Assembly: GCF_024158125.1 (NCBI RefSeq)
Contig: NZ_JAMZFT010000001.1
Span: 682,001-746,000 of the forward strand
Origin: Futiania mangrovi
Lineage (GTDB): Bacteria > Pseudomonadota > Alphaproteobacteria > Futianiales > Futianiaceae
Direction of reading: 5' to 3'
DNA length: 64,000 nt
Shown: in pieces, positions 25,873-35,400 of the stretch
Numbering within the stretch: position 1 is the stretch's first letter
Layout: each line of letters begins with the position of its first letter
Program-made: the position numbers and the translations under genes
The notes under the pieces: model-generated
Told to the model about the DNA's origin: nothing
What the model saw: only the letters and a program-made list of their open reading frames with translations
Database searches by the model: none

Positions 25873-27108
25873 ATGGGCATCTACATCATCGGCACGGGCA
25901 TGACGCGGTTCGGACGCCTGCCGGACCTGACGGTGAAGGACATGACGGCGCTCGCCGTCAACCAGGCGCTGCGCGATGCGGGCGTACCCATGGACGCCGT
26001 CGAGGCCGCCTATTTCGCCAACACCGCCCAGGGGTACATGGAGGGTCAGACCTTCGTGCGCGGCCAGCTTGCGCTGCGCGACATGGGCTTCGAGGATTTG
26101 CCCATCGTGAACGTCGAGAACGCATGTGCGTCGGGATCGACTGCCTTGAACCTTGCCGTGCAGCACATCGCTGCGGGAAGGGCGGACGTGGTCCTCGCCG
26201 TGGGGGCGGAAAAGCTGTTCAACCCTGACAAGGCCAAGATGCTCAGCCTGTTCGACAGTGGCTGGGACATTTCGACCGTTGAGGAAAACAAGCGGCACCT
26301 CCTGGCGCTGGGCGAGGGTGTGGAGCCACCCCCGGGCACCATGTCGGAGCGGCCCTACAGCGTTTTCATGGACGTCTATGCGGCGTTCTGCAGGTTCCAT
26401 ATGCGTGAGTTCGGCACCACGCAGCGCCAGATCGCGGCCGTCGCTGCGAAGAACCACCAGCACTCGGTCGAGAATGAGCTTGCACAGTACCGTGAGCCGA
26501 TGACCGTCGACGAGGTGATGGCGGCTCCACCGATCTCCTATCCGCTGACCTTGCCCATGTGCTCGCCCATCAGCGATGGCGCCGCGGCAGCGGTCGTCTG
26601 CAACGAGGCCGGGCTCAAGCGCTTCGCCGGCGCGCGGAACCGCGCCATCCGGGTGCGTGCCAGCGTCCTGCAGTCCGGGGTGGCGCGCGCGCCCGAAGAC
26701 TACCGCCGGCACATCACCGTACTCGCCGCAAGAAAGGCGTACGAAGAAGCAGGGATCGCACCGGAGGATGTTTCGGTAGCCGAGGTTCATGACGCAACCG
26801 CGATGGGCGAGATCATCCAGAGCGAGAACCTCGGCTTCTTCGCGTTCGGCGAGGGCGGACCCGCAGCGGAACGCGGCGACACTGCAATCGGGGGGCGCAT
26901 CCCGATCAATCCGTCGGGCGGATTGGAGTCGAAGGGGCATCCGATCGCCGCGACAGGTCTCGGCCAGATCCACGAGCTCGTCAGCCAGTTGCGCGGCGAG
27001 GCTGGCAAGCGGCAGGTCGCAGGCGCGCAGCTGGCGCTCGCCGAGAACGGCGGCGGCCTCTACGGGGTGGAAGAAGCCGTCGCGGCGATCACCATACTGT
27101 CGAAGTGA
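25873..27108 (+). CDS. Thiolase (SCP-x/acetyl-CoA acetyltransferase type), catalytically complete
   Basis: This is a 411-residue thiolase. Val-Glu-Asn-Ala-Cys-Ala-Ser-Gly gives Cys85 as nucleophile, and the Gly-His-Pro-Ile-Ala-Ala-Thr-Gly histidine is present. The second C-terminal cysteine motif is replaced by Ala-Leu-Ala-Glu-Asn-Gly-Gly, as in lipid-transfer-type thiolases. It should cleave a 3-ketoacyl-CoA with CoA. It is the first gene of an operon with a 3-hydroxyacyl-CoA dehydrogenase-like SDR and an acyl-CoA dehydrogenase, so three of the four beta-oxidation steps are together. Contrast the Cys-less thiolase-fold protein at 556-1749. Confidence 0.92.
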   Translation: MGIYIIGTGMTRFGRLPDLTVKDMTALAVNQALRDAGVPMDAVEAAYFANTAQGYMEGQTFVRGQLALRDMGFEDLPIVNVENACASGSTALNLAVQHIAAGRADVVLAVGAEKLFNPDKAKMLSLFDSGWDISTVEENKRHLLALGEGVEPPPGTMSERPYSVFMDVYAAFCRFHMREFGTTQRQIAAVAAKNHQHSVENELAQYREPMTVDEVMAAPPISYPLTLPMCSPISDGAAAAVVCNEAGLKRFAGARNRAIRVRASVLQSGVARAPEDYRRHITVLAARKAYEEAGIAPEDVSVAEVHDATAMGEIIQSENLGFFAFGEGGPAAERGDTAIGGRIPINPSGGLESKGHPIAATGLGQIHELVSQLRGEAGKRQVAGAQLALAENGGGLYGVEEAVAAITILSK

Positions 27109-27156
27109 CAGCGGGAAGACCGGACGGGATCACGCAGAAGAAAGCGAGGTGGGGCA

Positions 27157-27930
27157 GTGCGGTTGAAGGACAAGGTGGCGGTGGTGACGGGCGGGGCATC
27201 GGGCCTCGGCGAGGCGGTCGTGCGCGATTTCGCCGCGCAGGGTGCACGGGTCGCCATATTCGACCTCAATGCGGATCGCGGCGCCGGGATCGTGGCGGAC
27301 CTCGGCAGCGACAGGGTCTCGTTTCACGCGGTCGACGTGACGGACGAGGCCTCGGTCACCCGCGCGCTTGACGAGGTCGTTGCCGCCCATGGCGCGGTCC
27401 ATGTCTGCGTCAATTGCGCCGGCGTCGCGGATCCGGGAAAGATCCTCGACCGCGACGGCAACGCCAACCCGCTCTCGAGTTTCGAGCGCGTGGTGCGCAT
27501 CAACCTGATCGGCACATACAACGTGATGAGCCAGTGCGCCGCGCGCATGGCGCTCAACCCGCCCGAGGACGGCGAGGAGCGCGGCGTGATCGTCAACACC
27601 TCGTCCGGCGCGGCCTACGAGGGGCAGATCGGGCAGCCCGCCTATGCCTCGTCCAAGAACGGCGTGATCGGGCTGAACCTGCCGAGCGCGCGCGAACTGG
27701 GCCGCCACGGCATCCGCGTGAACGCGATCGCGCCGGGACTGTTCCTCACGCCCATGGCGGCATCGCTCGGCGAAAAGGTCATCGCCGCGCTCACCGACCG
27801 CATCGAGAGCCCGAAGCGGCTCGGCCGGCCCGAGGAGTTCGCGCATTGTTGCCGTTTCCTTGTCGAGAACGCCTACATCAACGGCGAGACCATCCGCCTC
27901 GACGCGGCAACGCGCCTCACGGCGAAGTGA
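27157..27930 (+). CDS. SDR, 3-hydroxyacyl-CoA dehydrogenase type II-like
   Basis: This is a 257-residue SDR. Thr-Gly-Gly-Ala-Ser-Gly-Leu-Gly and the acidic Asp-Leu-Asn favour NAD; Asn-Thr-Ser-Ser and Tyr-Ala-Ser-Ser-Lys form the active site. The insertion around Met-Ala-Leu-Asn-Pro-Pro-Glu-Asp-Gly-Glu-Glu-Arg-Gly-Val-Ile and the Ala-Tyr-Glu-Gly-Gln-Ile-Gly-Gln segment are typical of the type II (HSD17B10-like) enzymes that oxidise 3-hydroxyacyl-CoA, often branched. It starts with GTG, 48 bp after the thiolase. Confidence 0.87.
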   Translation: MRLKDKVAVVTGGASGLGEAVVRDFAAQGARVAIFDLNADRGAGIVADLGSDRVSFHAVDVTDEASVTRALDEVVAAHGAVHVCVNCAGVADPGKILDRDGNANPLSSFERVVRINLIGTYNVMSQCAARMALNPPEDGEERGVIVNTSSGAAYEGQIGQPAYASSKNGVIGLNLPSARELGRHGIRVNAIAPGLFLTPMAASLGEKVIAALTDRIESPKRLGRPEEFAHCCRFLVENAYINGETIRLDAATRLTAK

Positions 27931-27981
27931 GACCCATACGCTTTCGCGAATTTGCATCACGGGCAGGAACGGAACCTCGAC

Positions 27982-29151
27982 ATGCGCATGGACTGGAATC
28001 TTACCGAAGAGCAGGCCTCCATCCAGGAGACCGCGCGAAAGTTCGCCGAGCAGGAGCTGATTCCCATTTCCCGCGAGATCGACCTGACGGACGGCGTCAT
28101 CCCCGAATCTGTTCTTCAGAAGATGGCGGACAACGGCTTTTTCGGCATGGGGATCAGCCAGGAGTACGGGGGGCTCGGCCTCGACGTTCTGTCCATCGGC
28201 CTCGTGACCGAGGAGCTATGCCGCGGCAACCTCGCCATGGGCAGCGTCATTCAGCGCAACCTGCTCTGCGGCAGCATCCTGGAAGCCTTCGGCACCGAGG
28301 AGCAGAAACAGCGCTGGCTCCCGGGCATCGCAAGCGGTGAGATCCAGACCTGCACGGCGGGGACCGAGCCCGAGGCCGGATCCGACGCGGCGAACATCAA
28401 GACGCGGGCGCGCCGCGACGGCGACCACTATGTCGTCAACGGCGCCAAGCAGTACACGACCTTTGCCGACCGCGCCGACCTGATCTTCACCTATGTCCGC
28501 ACCAGCGACCATCACAAGCATCGCGGGATCAGCCTTCTCGTGATCGAGAAGGAGCCGGGGCCGAAGTTCCAGCCGCCGGCCATCGAGGGAAGCCATATCC
28601 GGACGCCCGGGTTCCACGGCATGCACTCGTTCAGCCTGTCGTTCAACGACCTGCGCGTGCCGGCGGAAAACCTGATTGGCGGAGAGGAGGGGCGCGGCTT
28701 CTACCAGCTCATGAACGGTTACGAGCGCGCCCGCGTGCTGATTGGCTTCCGCTGTCTCGGCATCGCGCAGGCGGCCTATGACGCGGCGTTCCGCTACACG
28801 CTGGAGCGCGAGCAGTTCGGCCAGAAGATCGCCGATTTCCAGGCCGTCAAGTTCAAGGTGGCGAACATGGCGGCAGAGCTTACGGCGGCGCGAGCGCTTG
28901 CGCATGCCGTCGCCAACACGCTGGACCGCGGCGGGCGCTGCGACGCCGAGGCAGGGATGGTGAAGCTCGTCTGTTCGGAAATGGCCGCCAATGTGACCAA
29001 GACGGCCATGCTCCTGCACGGCGGCCTCGGCTACTCGATAGAGAGCGATGCAAACCGCTACTGGCGGGACGGCATCCTGATGACCGTCGGCGAGGGGACG
29101 AGCGACATCCAGCGCGAGATCATCTCGCGCAGCCTCTACAGGAACGCCTGA
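27982..29151 (+). CDS. Acyl-CoA dehydrogenase
   Basis: This is a 389-residue acyl-CoA dehydrogenase with Thr-Glu-Pro-Glu-Ala-Gly-Ser-Asp (FAD/substrate loop), Arg-Glu-Gln-Phe-Gly and the C-terminal Gly-Glu-Gly-Thr-Ser-Asp-Ile-Gln-Arg. Several in-frame starts exist (27952, 27982, 27988); no strong ribosome site decides, and 27982 is given because the conserved N-terminal helix follows at once. It is the last gene of the thiolase operon and is convergent with the CoA-transferase gene at 29203. Together with the SDR and thiolase it could carry out beta-oxidation of a short or branched acyl-CoA. Confidence 0.9.
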   Translation: MRMDWNLTEEQASIQETARKFAEQELIPISREIDLTDGVIPESVLQKMADNGFFGMGISQEYGGLGLDVLSIGLVTEELCRGNLAMGSVIQRNLLCGSILEAFGTEEQKQRWLPGIASGEIQTCTAGTEPEAGSDAANIKTRARRDGDHYVVNGAKQYTTFADRADLIFTYVRTSDHHKHRGISLLVIEKEPGPKFQPPAIEGSHIRTPGFHGMHSFSLSFNDLRVPAENLIGGEEGRGFYQLMNGYERARVLIGFRCLGIAQAAYDAAFRYTLEREQFGQKIADFQAVKFKVANMAAELTAARALAHAVANTLDRGGRCDAEAGMVKLVCSEMAANVTKTAMLLHGGLGYSIESDANRYWRDGILMTVGEGTSDIQREIISRSLYRNA

Positions 29152-29202
29152 GGCGCGGGCGAGGCCCCTTGAGCGCGGAGGCCCGGCGGCGCGCGGTGGT
29201 GT

Positions 29203-30417
29203 CTAGCCGCCGCGCGGCCTCGTCACACCTGCCTCGGCGAGCCGGGCGATCTCCTCCGCGCTGAAGCCCAGTTCCCCAAGCACTTCTTCCGTGTGCTGGC
29301 CAAGCCGCGGCGCCAGGTGCCTGATGTCCGACGGCGTTTGCGAGAACGTTACCGGCGGGGCGGTCATGCGGATCTCGCCCTCGCTCTCGTGCTGGGCGGT
29401 CCGGTAGAACCCGACGTCCGCGAGGTGCGGGTCGCCCAGCAACTCCTCGGGCTGCGTCACGGGCACGTTCGGTATGTCGTTGGCGGTCAGCAGCTCGATC
29501 CACTCTGCCGTGGTCCGCGACCTCATCTCGTCGGCGAGGAGGGTATAGAGCGCGTCGATGTTGACGGTCCGCGACGCCATGTCCGCGAAGCGCGGATCGG
29601 CGGCCAGATCCTCGCGCCCGATGGCGGCAAAGAACTTCCGCCACTGCTTGTCGTTGTAGGGCACGACGGTGAGGTATCCGTCCGCCGTCTCGTAGGGCTT
29701 GCGGTTGCGGGAGACGACGCGCGCGTAGACGGGGGTTGAGAGCGGGGGCTCGAACGCCGCGCCCGTCATGTGTTCCGCAAGGACGAAGGCGACCATCGTC
29801 TCGAACATCGGGACGTCGATGGACTGGCCCAGCCCCGTGCGCTCGCGGGCGAACAGCGCCGCGACGATCGCGTTGGCGGCCATCGCGCCCGTGACCTTGT
29901 CGGCGACGACGGTCCCGCAATAGGCGGGGCTTCCGGTCAGGAGCCCCTGGTAGCCGGCAATACCGGAGATGCCCTGAATGGAGTCGTCGAAGGCCGGCCG
30001 GCCGGCGTATCGCCCACCTTCCCCGAACCCGAAGGCCGCGCAATAGACGATCTTCTCGTTCAGGGCGCGCGCCCAGGCATAGTCGATCCCCAGCCGTGCC
30101 GCGGCTGCGGGGCGCATGTTGTGAACCATCACGTCACAGGACTGCACCATGCGCGCCAGCGTCTCCATTGCGAGCGGCGACTTCAGGTCCAGCACGCAGC
30201 TCCGCTTGTTCCTGTTGACGTTGAGGAACGTCCCTCCCATGCCGCGGGACCGCGACGGGCCGAGGTAGCGGGTCGTATCGCCTCCCGGCGGCTCGATCTT
30301 GATGACGTCGGCCCCCATGTCGCCCAGTAGCTGTGTGCAATAGGGGCCCAGAAACACGCTTGTAAGGTCGAGGACCCGCACGCCGTCGAGCGCTCCGGCT
30401 GCCGTCTTCCCTGCCAT
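29203..30417 (-). CDS. Family III (CaiB/BaiF) CoA-transferase
   Basis: This is a 404-residue family III CoA-transferase with Asp173 in Val-Val-Ala-Asp-Lys-Val as the likely catalytic residue. It is a close paralog of the protein at 20640-21851. It is the last gene of a six-gene minus-strand operon (35400 to 29203) that contains another CaiB-type protein, a full TRAP transporter and an enoyl-CoA hydratase-like protein. It starts 2 bp after the hydratase gene. The likely job is activating the acid imported by the TRAP system. Confidence 0.88.
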   Translation of the reverse strand: MAGKTAAGALDGVRVLDLTSVFLGPYCTQLLGDMGADVIKIEPPGGDTTRYLGPSRSRGMGGTFLNVNRNKRSCVLDLKSPLAMETLARMVQSCDVMVHNMRPAAAARLGIDYAWARALNEKIVYCAAFGFGEGGRYAGRPAFDDSIQGISGIAGYQGLLTGSPAYCGTVVADKVTGAMAANAIVAALFARERTGLGQSIDVPMFETMVAFVLAEHMTGAAFEPPLSTPVYARVVSRNRKPYETADGYLTVVPYNDKQWRKFFAAIGREDLAADPRFADMASRTVNIDALYTLLADEMRSRTTAEWIELLTANDIPNVPVTQPEELLGDPHLADVGFYRTAQHESEGEIRMTAPPVTFSQTPSDIRHLAPRLGQHTEEVLGELGFSAEEIARLAEAGVTRPRGG

Positions 30418-30419
30418 GC

Positions 30420-31214
30420 CTACTGCTCCTTGAAGTTGGGCTCGTCGCCGGACTTGAGTGCGCGCGCGACCTCCGCGGTGTCGTCCAGGCTCTGAACGAC
30501 GCCCATGTGGGACGAGATCAGGTCGAGGCTCGTCCGCAGGTCGCAGGCCAGCGACTGATAGGTGGCGCGCTTGATCATGCGGACTGCCGACGGCGACTTC
30601 GACGCCAGGATCTGGGCGAACGCCATGGTCTCGGCCATCAGCGCGTCGTCCTCGCAGACCCGGTTGGCAAGCCCGATTTCGAGCGCCTCCGCGGCGCCGA
30701 CCACGCGACCGCTCAGGAGGAGCTCCAGCGCCTTCGGCAGGCCCACGATCCGAGGAAGGTAGTAGCAGCCGCCGTCGCCCGGCACGACGCCGAGGTTGAT
30801 GTAGGCCTCGCACATGCGGGCGGATGCTCCCACGAAGCGCATGTCGCACATGAGCGCGAGGTCCATGCCCGCCCCGTAGGCTGGTCCGCCGACGGCTGCG
30901 ATCACCGGCTTGTCGAAGTCGTCGAGCGCCAGCGCGATCTTGTGCACGCGGTCCATCAGAAGGGATTTCCAGCCGCTGGGCGTCGCGCTGCCGTCGGCCC
31001 GCATGCCTTCCATGATCGACAGGTCCACGCCGGCGCAGAACGAGTCGCCGGTGCCCGTGAGGATGATGGCCCGGCACGCGGGATCGCGCCTGAGTCTGAG
31101 CAGCGTTGAGGCGATCTCCTCCAGCACCTCCAGGGTGAACGCGTTCTTCTTGTGAGGGCGGTTTATGGCAATGACGAAGACATGGCCGTCCCGTTCCACC
31201 AAGACGTCTGACAT
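30420..31214 (-). CDS. Crotonase-family protein (enoyl-CoA hydratase-like)
   Basis: This is a 264-residue crotonase-fold protein. The oxyanion-hole segment is present (Phe-Cys-Ala-Gly-Val-Asp-Leu). The first catalytic glutamate position reads aspartate (Gly-Ala-Gly-Met-Asp-Leu-Ala); the second keeps Glu (Cys-Glu-Ala-Tyr), with Val-Pro-Gly-Asp-Gly-Gly after it. The Asp-containing site resembles dienoyl-CoA isomerases and other non-hydratase crotonases, so an isomerase or hydrolase role is possible. It lies between dctM and the CoA-transferase in the TRAP operon. Confidence 0.87.
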   Translation of the reverse strand: MSDVLVERDGHVFVIAINRPHKKNAFTLEVLEEIASTLLRLRRDPACRAIILTGTGDSFCAGVDLSIMEGMRADGSATPSGWKSLLMDRVHKIALALDDFDKPVIAAVGGPAYGAGMDLALMCDMRFVGASARMCEAYINLGVVPGDGGCYYLPRIVGLPKALELLLSGRVVGAAEALEIGLANRVCEDDALMAETMAFAQILASKSPSAVRMIKRATYQSLACDLRTSLDLISSHMGVVQSLDDTAEVARALKSGDEPNFKEQ

Positions 31215-31236
31215 TTTCTTGTTCCTTGGGCTGCGA

Positions 31237-32535
31237 TCACATCATTCCGGGTAGCCAGAGACTGATCTGCGGAAATGCGACCAGGATAATGAGAATAACG
31301 ACGTCGACGATGAAGAATGGAAATATCGCGCGGAACACCTTTTCGATCGGTGCGCCTGTCGCGCTCGCCGCGACATAGGCATTCATGCCGAGTGGAGGCG
31401 TAATCAGTCCGATCTCCACCGTCTTCGTCACGATGATCCCGAACCAGATCGGGTCCATCTCCCACGACATCACGAGCGGGAAGAACAGCGGCAGCGTCAG
31501 GAACAGGATCGCGAGCTGATCCATGAAGAAGCCCAGGCAGATGTAGACGACCAGCAGGATGCAGAACAGGATCATCACCGGCTGGTCGATCTGCTCGACC
31601 CAGAGCACCAGGTTCCGCGAGACCTGGGAAGCCGACAGGAAATAGCTGAAGATCATCGCCCCGATGACGATGAGGAAGATCACGCCGCAGATGCGGGTCG
31701 CGGAGTCGATCGCGCCTGTCAGCCCCTTGATGCCGATGCGCCGATAGAAAACGGCGATGAGGAAGGCGCCCAGGGCGCCGATCGCGGATGCCTCGGTCGG
31801 CGTGATCGCGCCGCTGTAGATGCCGCCAAGAACGATCCCGGCCAGAAGAAGGCCGTCCCATGCGCCGATCACCTGGCGAACCGGACGGACGGTGGGGGTG
31901 CTGGGCTCATCCTTCGGTGTTGGAGCAATCTCCGGGCGAAGCCAGACCATCAACCAGATCGCTACACAGTATCCCACCGCGGTCAGGAGTCCCGGCAGGA
32001 TGCCGGCGATCAAGAGTTTTCCGATCGAGGTCTCGGTGATCACGCCGTAGAGAATCAGAGGGATGCTGGGCGGGATCATGATGGCGAGCGTGCCGGAAAC
32101 CGAAATAACGCCGAGGCTCAGCCGGTCGTCGTAGCCATGGCGCCTCATCTCCGGCAGTGCGACGGAAGCCATGGCCGCCGTCGTCGCCGTGCTGGAGCCC
32201 GAAATGGCCGCCATCACAGCGTTCGCAACGACGGTGCCGATTGCGAGGCCGCCCTTGACCTTCCTCAGAAAGGCGTTGGCTGCCTGGAAGATGCCCGTGG
32301 CGATCCCGCTGCGGCTCATGAACTCGGCCATGAGCATGAACATGGGAACGGTCACCAGCAGGAAGCTCGCGGTGCTGCGGTAGGACGTGTTCTGAAGGAC
32401 GCCGAGGACCGCCATCGGGCCAAGGACGAGCCAGAGACCGATGGCACCGGAGATCGCCATCGAGAAGGCGATTGGCGTGCCTACGGTAATCAGTCCGGCG
32501 AGCAGAACAAAGACAGAGAAGATTTCGAATGTCAC
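31237..32535 (-). CDS. dctM: TRAP transporter large permease (DctM)
   Basis: This is a 432-residue DctM-type permease with about 12 hydrophobic segments. It has the family's Ser-Gly-Ser-Ser-Thr-Ala-Thr-Thr-Ala-Ala loop (near 133-142), Pro-Pro-Ser-Ile-Pro-Leu-Ile-Leu-Tyr-Gly, and Thr-Pro-Thr-Glu-Ala-Ser-Ala. It uses a GTG start at 32535. It forms the Na+-driven channel with the small subunit encoded 13 bp upstream and receives substrate from the binding protein at 33137. The substrate is probably a carboxylate degraded by the surrounding CoA enzymes. Confidence 0.95.
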   Translation of the reverse strand: MTFEIFSVFVLLAGLITVGTPIAFSMAISGAIGLWLVLGPMAVLGVLQNTSYRSTASFLLVTVPMFMLMAEFMSRSGIATGIFQAANAFLRKVKGGLAIGTVVANAVMAAISGSSTATTAAMASVALPEMRRHGYDDRLSLGVISVSGTLAIMIPPSIPLILYGVITETSIGKLLIAGILPGLLTAVGYCVAIWLMVWLRPEIAPTPKDEPSTPTVRPVRQVIGAWDGLLLAGIVLGGIYSGAITPTEASAIGALGAFLIAVFYRRIGIKGLTGAIDSATRICGVIFLIVIGAMIFSYFLSASQVSRNLVLWVEQIDQPVMILFCILLVVYICLGFFMDQLAILFLTLPLFFPLVMSWEMDPIWFGIIVTKTVEIGLITPPLGMNAYVAASATGAPIEKVFRAIFPFFIVDVVILIILVAFPQISLWLPGMM

Positions 32536-32548
32536 GGCAGCCTCTCGC

Positions 32549-33064
32549 TCAATGCTCTGGTCTGTCGCCAGGGACGTCCCTGCCGCATACTTCGAAGACC
32601 ACTTGCAGCAGCAGGCGCAGGGTCATGGCGCCCGATCCGACGGCCACGAAGAACCAGCCGATCCACGTGGGCAGTGTGACTGCGCCGGATGTGGCGTTGC
32701 CCATCTCGAACTGCTGCAGCGCCATGCCACCGGTCTTGTAGGCGATGGCGGCGAACAGAGCCGCGCTGAGAACGCGCCCGGTGACGCGCACGACGCGCCG
32801 GACCGGACGCGGCATCGCCAGGAAGATGGCGTGCACCGCGATGTGTTCGTCCAGGCGCTGCGCGCGTGCGATGGACAGATAGACGGTCGCGGTCAGGAGG
32901 TAGAGTTCATTGAGCTCGTAAACGCCGCGGACGGGTTGTGTGAAAAGGTATCGGCCCAACGCATCCGCGGAGATCGACACCATCATGAGCGCCAACGCTG
33001 CGGCCGCGCCGAGGTAAAGCACCCGTTCGAACCAGTCCAGGCCACGGTCCAGGCTGTTGAGCAT
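32549..33064 (-). CDS. dctQ: TRAP transporter small permease (DctQ)
   Basis: This is a 171-residue DctQ-type small subunit with four membrane segments and the family's Asp-Ala-Leu-Gly-Arg-Tyr-Leu near 30, then Tyr-Glu-Leu-Asn-Glu-Leu. It supports the DctM channel and docks the binding protein. The gene lies between dctP and dctM in the usual order. A strong hairpin separates it from dctP, which fits the need for more binding protein than membrane protein. Confidence 0.93.
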   Translation of the reverse strand: MLNSLDRGLDWFERVLYLGAAAALALMMVSISADALGRYLFTQPVRGVYELNELYLLTATVYLSIARAQRLDEHIAVHAIFLAMPRPVRRVVRVTGRVLSAALFAAIAYKTGGMALQQFEMGNATSGAVTLPTWIGWFFVAVGSGAMTLRLLLQVVFEVCGRDVPGDRPEH

Positions 33065-33097
33065 GTTGGGTGTTCCCGCATCAAACCGACAGGCGAA

Positions 33098-33121
33098 CGG
33101 CCCGGCCGAACGGCCGGGCCG
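33098..33121 (-). terminator. Attenuating hairpin between dctP and dctQ
   Basis: CGGCCCGGCCG (33098-33108) and CGGCCGGGCCG (33111-33121) form a perfect 11-bp stem with a tight loop, right after the dctP stop. There is no U tract, so it probably stabilises or partly terminates the dctP transcript. The TRAP operon at 56373 has the same arrangement. Confidence 0.6.
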
Positions 33122-33136
33122 CCATCTCTGCGCCCG

Positions 33137-34174
33137 TCAGTTGAGCAGCGCGCGCCAGCTCTCCAGAACCTTGCGGGCCGGATAGCCACGCGCTTCGAGG
33201 CCGGACGCCCAGTCGTCGGCGATCGGCGCGGTTCTCGCACGGAACTCCGCGAGGATGTCCGCAGGCAGTTCGTAGAGGTCCAGTCCCTTTGCGCGCAGTT
33301 CCTCCTCGGCCTTTACCGTCCGCGCATCGACATAGGCTCCGAACGTGCCATTCACCTCATCGCTTGCCTGGCGCATCGCCGACTTCACGTCATCCGGCAG
33401 GCCGCCCCAGACGCTCGCGTTGATCACGTAGGTGATGGGGAAGGTCCCGAGGTCGGCGTTGGTCGTGATGGACTTGAGCACTTCGTCGAACGCATAGGGC
33501 TGGACGCTGGCGAGCGGTGTGATCGTGCCGTCCACCGTGCCCCGCTGCAGCGCGGCGTAGACTTCCGGACCGGCGATCTGCACGGGGATGCCGCCCAGCG
33601 CCTCGACCGTCTTTTCCTGCAGGCCGCCCGAGGAGCGCATCTTCTTGCCCTTCAGTGCGTCGGCCGAGTCGATCTTCGGCCCGTTCATGTTGAACTCGTA
33701 ACCGGCAACCGTCACCGCCATCAGCGGAACCACGTCCTCGCGCGCGAACTCGACCTCGGCAAGCATGTCGTCGACAAGCTGCTGATACGCTGCCGACTTC
33801 TGCACCGCATTCCCCGGAACGCCGGGCAGGGCGACGATGCTCGACAACGGCAGGCGGTCACTGATGTAAAGCGGCGCCGCATAGACGATGTCGGCGATCT
33901 GGTTCTTTGCGGCGTCGAGCAGATCCTTCGACTTGGCGAGCGCCTCGCCGGGGAAGTAGCTGAAGGCGACCTTCCCCCCGGTGAGTTCCTCGACACGCTT
34001 CATCCACGGGACGATCAGCTGTTTCGATACGTAGTGGTTCTCCGAGAAGGAGTCCGCGACGCGAAGCGTTATCTCCTGCGCTGAAGCCGTTGCGCTGCTG
34101 CCCGCGAGAACTGCCGCGCCCAGTACGCCGCTCATCAGCGCGCGCAGGGACGTTCTCCTGTTGATCGCTTTCAT
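33137..34174 (-). CDS. dctP: TRAP transporter solute-binding protein (DctP family)
   Basis: This is a 345-residue DctP-type periplasmic protein. The signal peptide has a basic start (Lys-Ala-Ile-Asn-Arg-Arg), a hydrophobic core and an Ala-Ser-Ala cut near 32. Gly-Glu-Ala-Leu-Ala-Lys-Ser-Lys and Val-Tyr-Ala-Ala-Leu-Gln-Arg-Gly-Thr-Val-Asp-Gly are family marks. The ATG at 34174 with GGGAGGAACAGGAA upstream is preferred to a start 17 codons earlier. It lies between a racemase-like gene and dctQ in the operon. Confidence 0.93.
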   Translation of the reverse strand: MKAINRRTSLRALMSGVLGAAVLAGSSATASAQEITLRVADSFSENHYVSKQLIVPWMKRVEELTGGKVAFSYFPGEALAKSKDLLDAAKNQIADIVYAAPLYISDRLPLSSIVALPGVPGNAVQKSAAYQQLVDDMLAEVEFAREDVVPLMAVTVAGYEFNMNGPKIDSADALKGKKMRSSGGLQEKTVEALGGIPVQIAGPEVYAALQRGTVDGTITPLASVQPYAFDEVLKSITTNADLGTFPITYVINASVWGGLPDDVKSAMRQASDEVNGTFGAYVDARTVKAEEELRAKGLDLYELPADILAEFRARTAPIADDWASGLEARGYPARKVLESWRALLN

Positions 34175-34221
34175 TTCCTGTTCCTCCCTTCGATTATTGT
34201 TTGCGTGCTCCGATACGCAGG

Positions 34222-35400
34222 TCACGCGGTCTGATGCGCCGAATGCAACCCGGCGATATCTGCTTCCGCGATGCCGAACTCCTTGAGCACCTCGGCCGTG
34301 TGTTCACCCCGTCCCGGCGCCGGCATTGCCCTGCCCGAGGACACACCAGGTACCGGGAACGGGAAATAGCCCTTCGGGATACCCTCCGGCGCCCGCGTCC
34401 CAAGACCGAGCGCGCCGAGTTGAGGGTTATCCAGCGCCTCGGATGGGGTGAGCACCGGGGCATAGGGGACGCCGTGCAAGATCAGCAGCCGATCCCAGTC
34501 TGCCGCGCTCCTCGATGCGATCACGCCGCGCACACTGGCGCTGAGGCGCTGGCCCGCCTCCAGGTCGTGACGTCCTGCGAAGGCGTCATAGTCCCCCGAA
34601 GTGAGGATTTCTTCGCAACCCGCGGCCTCGCAGAAGGCACGCAGAAACTTCGGCTCGACCAGCGCCAGCGAGACGAGCTTGCCGTCCTGCGTCTCGTAGA
34701 TGTCGTTGAGCGGGTTCAGATGAGGCCAGGAGCCATCCTCGGCCGCCAGGTGGTCCGCCGTCCTGACCTGCGCCCAGCTCATCAGCGCCGGCAGCATCGC
34801 CACGTCGAGATAGCGCCCGCGCCCGCTCGCGCGGCTGTCGAGGAGGCTTGCCACGATGCTCAGCGCGGCCGTCATTGCTGCAGAGAGATCGGCGACCGGT
34901 AACGCACCCCGTGCGATCTTGCGATCCCATTGGCCGGGTATGGAAAGCACGCCTGAGTAGGCAAGATAGTTGATGTCGTGGCCCGGATGAGCCGCGAGGG
35001 GTCCGCACGACCCGAACCCGGAAACGGAGGCGTAGACGATTTGCGGGTTGATCTCGCTGAGTCGCTCGTACCCGATGCCGAGCCGGTCGGCCACGCCGGG
35101 CCTGAAGCCTTCGATCACGACGTCCGCCCGTTCCACCATCCGGTCGACGATCGCCAAGGCACCGGGGGCTTTGAGATCGATGGAGACGCTGCGCTTGTTC
35201 CTGTTCGCAACGGCGAAGAGGCCCGGCAACATCTCGCGGGCATAATCCCCCTGGGGCCCCTCGATCTTGACGACGTCTGCGCCGAGTTCGGCCAGTTGCA
35301 TGGTGCAGAACGGACCGGGCAGCAGCCAGGAGAAATCGAGCACCCGGATCCCCCGAAGCGGGGGCCTTGCCGTTGCGCTGCGTCCCGGTGTGTCGTTCAT
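34222..35400 (-). CDS. Alpha-methylacyl-CoA racemase-like family III protein
   Basis: This is a 392-residue CaiB-fold protein of the racemase branch. Gly-His-Asp-Ile-Asn-Tyr-Leu contains His141, and Asp171 lies 30 residues on, the spacing of the catalytic pair in alpha-methylacyl-CoA racemases. It is the first gene of the TRAP operon and is divergent from the hydratase-like gene at 35725; the tandem palindromes lie between them. It may interconvert epimers of a branched acyl-CoA formed from the imported acid. A transferase role cannot be excluded. Confidence 0.86.
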   Translation of the reverse strand: MNDTPGRSATARPPLRGIRVLDFSWLLPGPFCTMQLAELGADVVKIEGPQGDYAREMLPGLFAVANRNKRSVSIDLKAPGALAIVDRMVERADVVIEGFRPGVADRLGIGYERLSEINPQIVYASVSGFGSCGPLAAHPGHDINYLAYSGVLSIPGQWDRKIARGALPVADLSAAMTAALSIVASLLDSRASGRGRYLDVAMLPALMSWAQVRTADHLAAEDGSWPHLNPLNDIYETQDGKLVSLALVEPKFLRAFCEAAGCEEILTSGDYDAFAGRHDLEAGQRLSASVRGVIASRSAADWDRLLILHGVPYAPVLTPSEALDNPQLGALGLGTRAPEGIPKGYFPFPVPGVSSGRAMPAPGRGEHTAEVLKEFGIAEADIAGLHSAHQTA